Below are positions 57,101-64,000 of a stretch of DNA of 64,000 bases, piece after piece. The stretch's first letter is position 1, and every line of letters begins with the position of its first letter. Under the pieces are notes generated by a model that made no database searches, was not told the origin of the DNA, and saw only the letters and a program-made list of their open reading frames with translations. This DNA is from an uncultured Methanobrevibacter sp. Its GTDB lineage: Archaea; Methanobacteriota; Methanobacteria; Methanobacteriales; Methanobacteriaceae. The translations under genes and the position numbers were made by a program. Location of the stretch: the NCBI GenBank assembly GCA_900318035.1, contig ONJC01000004.1, positions 1 through 64,000 of the forward strand. Direction: 5' to 3'.

Positions 57101-59099
57101 TGCTTTCCTGAAAAATTATGTTTCCAAGCTGGTCAACGGCACTTCAGCCGCTGATTTGAATAAGCAGCTGGGCATTAAAAAGGGCACCGCATTATATAAT
57201 TCCACAACTTACTGTGAGGATATAATTGCCAATATTCAGAAGAATAATGAATGGAATGCTATTTTGCTTTCATTAAGCGGGCAATATGTAAAATCAGGTT
57301 TGTTTGCCGACCCTTCCTATGGTGATTCAATACCTACTGGATATGATGGTTATGCATCCGACCCAACAAGAATGCCGTCTCAGGCAGCATATGAGTCTGC
57401 AGTCACTATTGTTAACATGCTTTTGACAAGTTACTATGAGCAGCATGGCAAATGGCCGGAATTGACTTCATTGATTCTCTGGGGTACTGAAATATCAAGG
57501 ACAGAAGGTATCAATGTAGCTGAATTCATGTATCTTTTAGGCTGCAAACCAGTCTGGGCTGACAACGGTAAGGTTCTGGGTGTTGAGCAACTGCCTCTTG
57601 AACAGTTGACAGTAACATTTGAAAATGGAACAGTTATGAACAGGCCTAGAATTGATGTATTCGCAAGTATGGTTACAAACAATAAGGATTGGATTACTTG
57701 GATGCTGACTTCAGTCAATCTGGCTTTAAACGCTACCGGTGAGGACGCAACCAACAATTATGTTAAAAAACATTATGCAGAAAATCCTACTTTAGATAGA
57801 TTATTTGGTCTTCCAGGTAATGTATTAGAAGGAACTGGAATGTCAAACCTTATTCCAAACACTGCAGATTGGAGTATTTCATCTGTTAATGAATATGCTA
57901 TGGATATATATTTAAGCAAAGTATCATATTCATGGACTCTCGATGAAAAAGGCAATATTGTAGTTAACAATCAAAAGGAAAACTATAAATATCTGCTTGA
58001 AAATGTTGATGTTATTACACAAAACTTTGACAGTTCATGGAGACTGTTCGATTCAGATGATTACTACGATTGGTTTGGTGGTTTGTATAATGCTGCAAAC
58101 GTTTTGAAAAACCAGTCCGGCAAAGAAAGACCTGATACATCATTTTTCGATATCAGAAACAAAAACAATTATGTTTCAAGAACCTATGAGGAAGAAATCG
58201 AATTTGAAATCAGAAGCATGCTTCTTAATCCACAATATTACAATGCATTGGTCAATACTCCTGGAGGAATGAACTCTTATGCTTCAAGATTCCAGAACTT
58301 CTATGCAAGTACTGTAATAGGTGGAAGTGGATTGAATAAGCAGTTAGGTAATCAGTTGGCTGAAACCATAATGAAAATTGATTCCGGAGTAACCAACTCT
58401 CAGCTTGCTGCTGGAGCACAGTCTTCCACAGCCTGGATGATTTACATGGCTCAACAGGGCATATGGGACGGAGATGCAAGTACAGTGCAGAAATTGGTCG
58501 ACACTTACATGCAAAGCGTTATTGATTACGGTGTAGCATGTTGTCACCACACATGTAAAAACCTTGCTTGGAATTCAGAGATTATTCAGTTAAGTTCACT
58601 GACTCCTGCTCAAAAGCAAAAATTCGCGGAAATTCTTGCTCAGGCTACTAATACCGACCCATTATATCAGGCTGAAGAAAATTCTGAAGGCAATCAAGGC
58701 CAATCCGGAAATAACAATGGTCAATCTGGAAATAACAACGGACAATCTAACAACGGCAATGAAAAGGCAGATATATTGGTTAACAATACATCTCAACAGA
58801 AATCTGATGGATCCAACGATGGCGGTCAAACAGCTTATGGTGCTGAACCGTCTGCAACTGGAGAAGCCAAATCTGCTGCAAATTCACAATCTTCACAATC
58901 TTCACAGGATTCATCTTCTGGAGAATCCGGCGCTGGCGGTGCTAAATCTTATGAACTTTCTGAAAAATCAGCATCCAAATCAGCTAGTGCAACTGAATCA
59001 AGCATGCCTATATTTGTTGTCATTGCAGTAATTATATTGATTGCAATATTCCTGGCAGGATACTGGCGCAGTAATAATGACGAATACGATGATTATTAA
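54180..59099 (+). CDS. Secreted membrane-anchored CobN-like protein
   Basis: A protein of about 1639 residues (1627 from ATG 54216). The signal peptide is best read from ACG at 54180 (basic n-region, then ILLLVSVGCVFA). A small carboxypeptidase-regulatory-like Ig domain (about residues 65-125) is followed by a CobN/BchH-type chelatase large-subunit domain (about 160-1490), with GTHGTLEWLPG, EGINVAEFMYLLGC and other family blocks. An Asn/Gln/Gly and Ser-rich linker with QSGNNNG repeats and a C-terminal membrane helix (about 1609-1628) with a short acidic tail follow. Such extracellular CobN homologues are known in Methanobrevibacter; real metal-chelation activity outside the cell, without ATPase partners, is doubtful. 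Confidence 0.85.
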   Translation, partial: TAKLNNRIIFAFMISILLLVSVGCVFAEANETISGVAKNTTAVTHDTVLTSSDDNQILAANDNVININVKDSYIKNSSTWDEDGINLAGATVKVFDSNNKLVSTKITDSKGNAVIKNLGSKVYSLEVSYSTYEPIKLTDLDFTKKSGTLNINDVIFVPDILLLVDYNSHNEKVDILMNMSKRVAYISTTDFDKSRAWLVEYAKFMHIDMFSESAYSVLTGQYLKELLAKSPANANYNVAYTFSVFSQQILNNTGLHIVGASPKNNTYDTIENTYIGSYFQARDIEESDILQSNMKNYFDYVRYLINPSKYSNPTLDENNAPLMSPECGFYHPDLGMYTLVPEGVLINSWIRENPGYTHSSDGSLNWMTENYVEWLTKVLDPTALFKKFESDYIAKFHPKKPFIAIASYYGGEEVSDALIRGYEANGRPAFNVFKTGTQPPMSSILNKIANLSTVGISAINSLCSWSLDYANGTAEPDLTDIDLHVLKGIVEISEYSYNSELGPQVEWTYMVTYPSFEGVFGQVALSWVDSLGKSHVIQDGVDKMVQLNCKWADLHDLNNSDKKVAVMLYNYPPGKAEIGASYLDVFYSAYELLVQLYLQGYDIGGSVEYLNYYNNTYEILINSTTGYKINGTVANFISLYNLTQIIFDMNNKGSWASGLLEKYVEENWDTLMKHHQLISLEDFEYLTSDIRDKLYNDLMSYWGDNLGPAMVYKNKYIVIPGVWFGNVFITFQPSRGWEEVQDYHSLVIPPHQQYVSFYKWMEKTAKINAIVSMGTHGTLEWLPGINLGAFPGDWTFELSLIPTVYPYIVSNPGEAMVARDRSSALLITHMTPAMVSSELYGNYTTLKNYINYYKEQLSLNVTSNAESYKNMILELAPELGFRNLSSNETFQEWIDELHHYLDDMEDDFNTFGLHTLGKILTGYELIEEVVTIVTSQTKIYDQLIEFMYPKLAGLSFYKDMQKDFRYANHVENITAFLKNYVSKLVNGTSAADLNKQLGIKKGTALYNSTTYCEDIIANIQKNNEWNAILLSLSGQYVKSGLFADPSYGDSIPTGYDGYASDPTRMPSQAAYESAVTIVNMLLTSYYEQHGKWPELTSLILWGTEISRTEGINVAEFMYLLGCKPVWADNGKVLGVEQLPLEQLTVTFENGTVMNRPRIDVFASMVTNNKDWITWMLTSVNLALNATGEDATNNYVKKHYAENPTLDRLFGLPGNVLEGTGMSNLIPNTADWSISSVNEYAMDIYLSKVSYSWTLDEKGNIVVNNQKENYKYLLENVDVITQNFDSSWRLFDSDDYYDWFGGLYNAANVLKNQSGKERPDTSFFDIRNKNNYVSRTYEEEIEFEIRSMLLNPQYYNALVNTPGGMNSYASRFQNFYASTVIGGSGLNKQLGNQLAETIMKIDSGVTNSQLAAGAQSSTAWMIYMAQQGIWDGDASTVQKLVDTYMQSVIDYGVACCHHTCKNLAWNSEIIQLSSLTPAQKQKFAEILAQATNTDPLYQAEENSEGNQGQSGNNNGQSGNNNGQSNNGNEKADILVNNTSQQKSDGSNDGGQTAYGAEPSATGEAKSAANSQSSQSSQDSSSGESGAGGAKSYELSEKSASKSASATESSMPIFVVIAVIILIAIFLAGYWRSNNDEYDDY

Positions 59100-59112
59100 T
59101 TTAATCATCAAC

Positions 59113-59127
59113 TTTTTTTATTTTTTA
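59113..59127 (+). terminator. Oligo-T terminator after CobN-like gene
   Basis: Two T runs of seven and six bases lie just after the stop. The 177-bp gap that follows is A+T-rich and contains the promoter of the next adhesin gene; its start is preceded by GAGGT. Confidence 0.45.
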
Positions 59128-59276
59128 AATTTAATTTTAATTCATGATTTTCAATTTTTCAGTAATTTTTAAATATTATATCTTTTTATAAATAATGTCA
59201 TAATAGATAATTTTTAAAGTTTAATTTAATTGGACTTTTTAAATATATTATAATTTAATGTTGATGAGGTATAATA

Positions 59277-62200
59277 ATGATTAAAAAAATTAATATTTTT
59301 TTAGTTTTATTGCTGCTTGTCGTTTCTATTGGTGTGGTTAGTGCTACAGATGATGGAAACATGGCAGAATTAAGCAGTAATGGAGCTATTCAGGATACTG
59401 TTAGTGTATCCATTGATAAGGATATTAGTTATGGTTCAAATAGTTTGGATGATGCCGTATCTGTAGAGAATGTTTCAGACATTAGTGCATCTTCACATAC
59501 TATCACAGAAGATAATTACGGTCAATATTTCAGCACAGTTGACGGAAAAGCAATTTCTTCAAAAATAAACTCTGGAGATACAGTTTTACTTGATGGAAGC
59601 TTTTCAGGCAAAACCTTTGTTTTTGACAAATCTGTAAATGTTGCCGGAACATCCACCAATTCCATGAAAAATTCAATGATTTCATTATTGAGCGGAGCTT
59701 CTGGAAGTTCTATAACTAATTTGAATATTGCAAATACAAAAGGCGAAACATATGGTATATTCTTAAACTCTGCAAGTAACTGTACAATAAGCAATTGTAA
59801 TATAGACAACACCGGAAAGTCATCCTATTGTATTTGTTTGGCAAATAATGCAAATTACAATAATGTAACCGGAAATAACTTAAAGACTTATGGAATTACA
59901 TATGGTCACGGAAGCTTTACAAGATCCACCCCGACACTAATTCTCAGCGGTTCCCATTATAATTATGTGGCCAATAACCATGTTGAAGTTGATGATGCAA
60001 ACGGAATTTATTTATCCAGCTATTCTGGTGGGCCTTTAAAAGGTGGTGACTCAAATTATAATACTATTTTCAATAACACTGTCCATTATAACGTATTGCC
60101 AACTTCATGGGCATACGGTATTCAGGCAATGGGTGGAAAAAACGTAATCAAATCCAATACAGTCATTGGAGGTTATAGGGGTGTTTCCACTGCAGGTGTC
60201 GGAAATACAATAATTGATAATGTGATTATTAACCTTACAGGAGCCGATTATAATCATCCTGGTGTTGAATCTGGAGGAGAATACGGTATTGTAGCTTCAT
60301 ACAATTCAATAGTTTCAAACAATCGTATCATTGCTGCTAAAGTAATATCCACTGGAGCAGGAATCACAGCCATCGATGATTCTGTTGTCGAAAACAACTG
60401 GGTTAATGTAACAGAAAAAGGAAGGGGGATTGTAGCTGGTGGTTCCAATGTTATCATAAGAGATAATGTTGTTTTCACAGAATCCGGATCCGGCGTTTAT
60501 GAAAAGGATGAAGGTTCAGGATTGCTTGTAGATGGTAACAACATTACTTCAGTTTCAGGAGTAGGTGTTTTGATTGAACAGTTAAGTTCAAAAAGAATGC
60601 CTAAAAATGTAACTGTTGTAAACAATATCATCAGTACCAATAATAAATATGCAATAGATGCTGCAGGAGTTCAACAGGACACATCTGAAATCGATGTGGC
60701 TTCAAATATAATTATTGGTGGAGGTCTAATCAATTCCCCTGCAGGTGTAATTGATTCATCAAAACCTACATATATCTATAAAGGAACTGTTCACACAATC
60801 ACTCCTGAAAATATTCGCCAATATATCAATGACAACGGTGGGCTAACCTCTGAAGTTAAAGATGGCGATATTTTAAGCTTTAAAGGAACTTTCTCAAATG
60901 AAGTGATATATGTCACAAAAGCAGTTAAAATAACTGGTAAAGATCCAATATTTTACAATTCCACTTTTAAAGTCACTTCAGGCAGTGTATTGATTGAAAA
61001 TTTAACCATAATAAATAAAAAGGCCGAAAGGGTAAATGCATGGGGTATCTTTGTAAACCAAGCTCCTGGTGTTAGGATTACCAATAACCATATTACTGTC
61101 AGTGATCCTAAAGCGGCTTATGCAATTTATGTATTACAATCCAGCGATATAGATGTTATAAATAACGTATTGACATCTGAAGGGGATTATCTGACTTTCA
61201 CATTGCTTGCATACTCATGTGAAGACTGTAATTTTGCTAACAATATAATTCGCACAACAGGAACCGGCGAATCTTATAAATTCTCCCCTGAAAAATGCAT
61301 TGACGGCAATGAACTTGTAATCAATGGCAGATCATATTGTTTGGATGGTAATGAGCTTGTTATTGATGGTAAATCTTACTGTTTGGATGGTAATGAGCTT
61401 GTTATTGACGGCAGATCATATTGTTTGGATGGTAATGAGCTTGTTATTGATGGTAAATCTTACTGTTTGGATGGTAATGAGTTTGTTATTGACGGCACTA
61501 GCTATTGTATCGACGGCAATGAATTCGTCATTGAAGGAACACGCTACTGTTTGGACGGCAATGAATTGACCATTGACGGTAAATCATATTGTTTGGATGG
61601 TAATGAAGTTGTTATTGATGGTAAATCTTACTGTTTGGATGGTAATGAAGTTGTTATTGATGGCAAATCATATTGTTTGGATGGTAATGAATTGACCATT
61701 GATGGAAATGCCTATTGTTTGGATGGTAATGAGCTTGTTATTGATGGTAAATCTTACTGTTTGGATGGTAATGAGCTTGTTATTGATGGAAATAGGTATT
61801 GTGTTGACGGTAATGAATATTGTATGGACGGTGCACACGTAGTTTCAGAAATTTATCAAACATATGGAATCTTGTTATTATACTCATCTAACAATAATGT
61901 TTCTGGAAACGATGTAAACGTTACCTCAAAATTAGCCGATCAACAATCCACAACAGGAAATAAATCATCTCAAAATTCACTTGTGGGCATTGACTTATAC
62001 TTCAACTGCCACAACAACACTATTTCAGACAATAATGTATTTGTAAAATCCAAAGACAACTACATTTATGGAATGGGTGTATTGGGATATTTCACAGGTC
62101 ACAGCGCTCCTCAAGGTCAGGGAGCAACCAACAATGCATTCATTGGAAATCAGATTACCCTTGATGGAATTTACTGTGTTGAAGGAATTATCATCGGTGA

Positions 62201-63824
62201 TGAGTCAGAAGACACTACAGTCGAAGGCAATGTCATAAACATAGATTCAGATGCGGCAGCATACGGTATTTACTTTGAAATGTCTCAAAAATCAACTGTC
62301 AAAAACAACAATCTTACTTTGAACTCCCCGGCCATTTACGGAATTGAAGGATACGGTTCAAATGATAATATCGTATGGAACAACATCGTAAATGCAAATG
62401 GTAAAGATGTATACGGAGTTATTTTCTTAAATGGTAACAAAAACAGCATTAAAAACAATAAAATTAATGCTAAAGGTAGTGGGGAAGAAATCACAGTTAA
62501 AATTTTGGATTCCATAGGAACAGGCAATGCAGGTATTTATCTGATGTCCAATTCAACCGGAAATTACATTGAAGAAAATGAGGTAACTTCCAATAAAGGC
62601 TATGCAGTGCAGCTGGACGATGATGCAATTGAAAATGTCATTACGGACAATTATCTTGATAGTGAAAAGGGCATCGGAAACAAGGCGGTTTACAACTCAG
62701 CAAACAATAACGTTTCAGGCAATTACAAATATGTTGCAAATGCAAAAGTTAATGAAATCAATGTTCCTTACAGAGGCACAGCAAATATTGTCATAACTCT
62801 TGGCAATGACTTAAATGGTGCAACTGTGGACTTTTACGATGTTGATGGAGTATTCTTTGGCCAATCAACAGTATCTGATGGTGTAGCTGCCATTGAATAC
62901 AAACTTGATGAGTCTTACGCTCCTGCCCAATATCAGTTTACTGCAAAATTATCCAAGGAGGACTATAAGTCTGAAACAATTAATGTGCCAATAACTGTAT
63001 CCAAAGGTAAAATTGTGATTGATGTGCCTTATGTTTCCATTCAGCAAGGAGATAGCGGAAATATTGTTGCAACTGTTTTGGATGAACTTGGAAACAGGAT
63101 AAATGGTGCTGTCGTTCAATTCAACAGACTGAATTCTGCTGGAAGAGCAACACCAATTGGTACAGCAGTTACTGTAAATGGCATGGCAACACTTAATTAT
63201 GCAGTTCCTGTTACACTGGAAGGTGGAAATCACACCATAAACGCAGTTGTCAGTGGTGTTGAAAATTATAATGATGCTAATGTCTCTTCAATTCTTGAAG
63301 TAATCCAAAAACCATTGCTGACTGGAGGTAAAGATTATTCAGTCTACTACGGCAACACTGTTAAATATAAGGTTCGTGCTTTGGATGTTGATGGAAAACC
63401 AGTTTCAGGACAATATGTGTCATTTAAGCTTAGTAATGGAAATTCTAAAAAAGTAAAAACCACTACTAATGGATATGCGACCTATTCTATTAAATTAAAA
63501 GCAGGTACATATACTGTTCAGGCTACATTCGAGGGTTATACAATATCAAATAAAATTGTATTCAAACCTACATTGACAGCTAAAAACATTTCCAAGAAAA
63601 AAGCTAAAACCACTAAATTCACTGTTAAGCTGGTTGATAAAAAAGGTAAAATCTTGAAAAACAAGAAAATTACCTTTAAAATGAAAAACAAAAAGTACAC
63701 TGCCAAAACCAACAAGAAAGGTATTGCAACTTTGTCTCTTAAGAACTTAAAAGTGGGCAAATACACAATAACTTCAAGTTATGGTGGCTGTACAATAAAA
63801 AACATTATTAAAATTAAAAAATAG
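59277..63824 (+). CDS. Adhesin-like protein with beta-helices and Cys-repeat ladder
   Basis: A 1515-residue secreted protein. A signal peptide (MIKKINIFLVLLLLVVSIGVVSA) is followed by right-handed beta-helix domains of the NosD/pectate-lyase type (about 60-670 and 700-1150, with NN-T-I-N ladders). Between them, residues about 673-854 form 12 full repeats of a 14-residue YCLDGNELVIDGKS-type unit plus a short end. Two or three Ig-like domains (about 1160-1400) and a Lys-rich Ig-like end follow, matching the end of the giant adhesin. No membrane helix or LPXTG-like motif is seen at the C-terminus; wall attachment by the basic domain is inferred. A GAGGT ribosome-binding site precedes ATG. Confidence 0.9.
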   Translation: MIKKINIFLVLLLLVVSIGVVSATDDGNMAELSSNGAIQDTVSVSIDKDISYGSNSLDDAVSVENVSDISASSHTITEDNYGQYFSTVDGKAISSKINSGDTVLLDGSFSGKTFVFDKSVNVAGTSTNSMKNSMISLLSGASGSSITNLNIANTKGETYGIFLNSASNCTISNCNIDNTGKSSYCICLANNANYNNVTGNNLKTYGITYGHGSFTRSTPTLILSGSHYNYVANNHVEVDDANGIYLSSYSGGPLKGGDSNYNTIFNNTVHYNVLPTSWAYGIQAMGGKNVIKSNTVIGGYRGVSTAGVGNTIIDNVIINLTGADYNHPGVESGGEYGIVASYNSIVSNNRIIAAKVISTGAGITAIDDSVVENNWVNVTEKGRGIVAGGSNVIIRDNVVFTESGSGVYEKDEGSGLLVDGNNITSVSGVGVLIEQLSSKRMPKNVTVVNNIISTNNKYAIDAAGVQQDTSEIDVASNIIIGGGLINSPAGVIDSSKPTYIYKGTVHTITPENIRQYINDNGGLTSEVKDGDILSFKGTFSNEVIYVTKAVKITGKDPIFYNSTFKVTSGSVLIENLTIINKKAERVNAWGIFVNQAPGVRITNNHITVSDPKAAYAIYVLQSSDIDVINNVLTSEGDYLTFTLLAYSCEDCNFANNIIRTTGTGESYKFSPEKCIDGNELVINGRSYCLDGNELVIDGKSYCLDGNELVIDGRSYCLDGNELVIDGKSYCLDGNEFVIDGTSYCIDGNEFVIEGTRYCLDGNELTIDGKSYCLDGNEVVIDGKSYCLDGNEVVIDGKSYCLDGNELTIDGNAYCLDGNELVIDGKSYCLDGNELVIDGNRYCVDGNEYCMDGAHVVSEIYQTYGILLLYSSNNNVSGNDVNVTSKLADQQSTTGNKSSQNSLVGIDLYFNCHNNTISDNNVFVKSKDNYIYGMGVLGYFTGHSAPQGQGATNNAFIGNQITLDGIYCVEGIIIGDESEDTTVEGNVINIDSDAAAYGIYFEMSQKSTVKNNNLTLNSPAIYGIEGYGSNDNIVWNNIVNANGKDVYGVIFLNGNKNSIKNNKINAKGSGEEITVKILDSIGTGNAGIYLMSNSTGNYIEENEVTSNKGYAVQLDDDAIENVITDNYLDSEKGIGNKAVYNSANNNVSGNYKYVANAKVNEINVPYRGTANIVITLGNDLNGATVDFYDVDGVFFGQSTVSDGVAAIEYKLDESYAPAQYQFTAKLSKEDYKSETINVPITVSKGKIVIDVPYVSIQQGDSGNIVATVLDELGNRINGAVVQFNRLNSAGRATPIGTAVTVNGMATLNYAVPVTLEGGNHTINAVVSGVENYNDANVSSILEVIQKPLLTGGKDYSVYYGNTVKYKVRALDVDGKPVSGQYVSFKLSNGNSKKVKTTTNGYATYSIKLKAGTYTVQATFEGYTISNKIVFKPTLTAKNISKKKAKTTKFTVKLVDKKGKILKNKKITFKMKNKKYTAKTNKKGIATLSLKNLKVGKYTITSSYGGCTIKNIIKIKK
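61293..61838 (+). repeat. 42-bp repeats encoding 14-residue Cys units
   Basis: Thirteen in-frame units of 42 bases (12 full, last one altered to YCVDGNE-YCMDGAH), with one cysteine per full unit in the fixed position (Y-C-L/I/V-D-G-N-E). Units differ most at the fourth quarter (GKS, GRS, GTS, GTR, GNA, GNR) and at LV/FV/VV/LT. Blocks of identical units point to slippage or unequal crossing-over. They are in phase and have no spacers. Confidence 0.92.
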
Positions 63825-63848
63825 GGGTTTAACTAACCTTTATTTTAC

Positions 63849-63856
63849 TTTTTTTT
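63849..63856 (+). terminator. Oligo-T terminator after Cys-ladder adhesin
   Basis: A run of eight or more T bases about 25 bases after the stop codon. The rest of the 137-bp gap is A+T-rich. Confidence 0.45.
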
Positions 63857-63961
63857 CAAGTTTTATTTAATTAAGTTTAAATATATTTAAAATATAATTA
63901 ATTATCATATAGTCATCTAACTTTACAACTTTTATTCATGACTATTGTTTATTTATCATAT

Positions 63962-64000
63962 ATGTTTAATCGAGGTGAAATTATTAAGACAAAAACTTTA
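63962..64000 (+). CDS. Start of next gene, probable surface protein (partial)
   Basis: An ORF is open to the window edge. ATG at 63962 would lie before the GAGGTGA ribosome-binding site at 63972-63978. The codon at the expected distance after that site is ATT at 63983, giving (M)KTKTL, typical of a signal-peptide start. Only 13 codons are visible, so neither identity nor start can be proved; position and look suggest another member of the surface-protein island. Confidence 0.4.
   Translation, partial: MFNRGEIIKTKTL

Noticed and set aside
61324..61569. Second-frame ORF across the Cys repeats
   Set aside because: It is only a shifted reading of the 42-bp repeats, has no ribosome-binding site, and ends within the array.
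61293..61838. 42-bp direct repeats as a CRISPR array
   Set aside because: The units are contiguous with no spacers, are in frame within a long secreted protein, and vary mainly at codon level.
38381..64000. Surface island as a prophage or integrative element
   Set aside because: No integrase, transposase, replication or packaging gene is seen in it; dus and DUF1002 are ordinary chromosomal genes.

Overview
The window looks like a chromosome segment of a methanogenic archaeon of the order Methanobacteriales, most likely Methanobrevibacter. Supporting signs are an A+T-rich genome with TATA-type promoters and GGAGGTGA/GGTGAT ribosome-binding sites, the complete F420-reducing hydrogenase operon frhADGB, a coenzyme F430 biosynthesis gene (cfbD), archaeal information-processing genes (PCNA, GINS, aIF2-alpha, Nop10, L44e, S27e, EndoQ), archaeal RNase P RNA, and very large secreted adhesin-like proteins. 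No CRISPR array, insertion sequence, rRNA or phage block was seen.

Layout. 1-2.7 kb is an accessory patch: three copies of a DUF2115-like gene (one frameshifted, one intact, one reduced to a 5' stub), a zinc-ribbon membrane protein and a 337-residue membrane protein that may be a SLATT-type effector. 2.7-18.2 kb is mixed housekeeping: a C_GCAxxG_C_C redox protein, cfbD-hisH-PurM-like, an unlisted 44-residue small protein, an SDH-family ClpP-like protease, tRNA-Arg(GCG)-truD, the small subunit of phosphomevalonate dehydratase, an amidohydrolase, a copper P-type ATPase, purB, and an HTH/CPBP-protease/membrane-protein group. 18.3-24.7 kb is a compact seven-gene tryptophan operon (trpEGDCFBA) behind a promoter carrying an inverted TGTACA-type operator. 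24.8-30.8 kb carries replication and translation genes (pcn, GINS, rpl44e, rps27e, aif2a, nop10, a PAC2 protein, a methanogen marker-like protein, EndoQ), then two tRNA-Arg genes on the minus strand. 31.1-36.3 kb is a Ser/Gly-rich secreted protein, frhADGB and methionine aminopeptidase. 36.4-38.3 kb has two membrane-anchored coiled-coil proteins, initiator tRNA-Met, RNase P RNA and a small Cys-rich gene bracketed by a duplicated RNase P RNA 3' end.

38.3-64 kb is a surface-protein island. It holds a giant adhesin-like protein of about 4364 residues (beta-helix domains, Ig-like modules, five exact-period 768-bp repeats, Lys-rich end), a small helical protein and Dus, a secreted DUF1002 protein divergent from a membrane-anchored secreted CobN-like protein, and a second beta-helix adhesin with a ladder of 14-residue cysteine repeats. 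Two genes in this island (the CobN-like one and the next one at the window edge) have a strong ribosome-binding site followed by ACG or ATT where ATG is expected.

The most unusual signals are the Cys-ladder insert, the non-AUG starts on surface genes, the 39-bp rnpB 3'-end duplication with a perfect hairpin, the exact 768-bp repeat array, and the decayed DUF2115 array.
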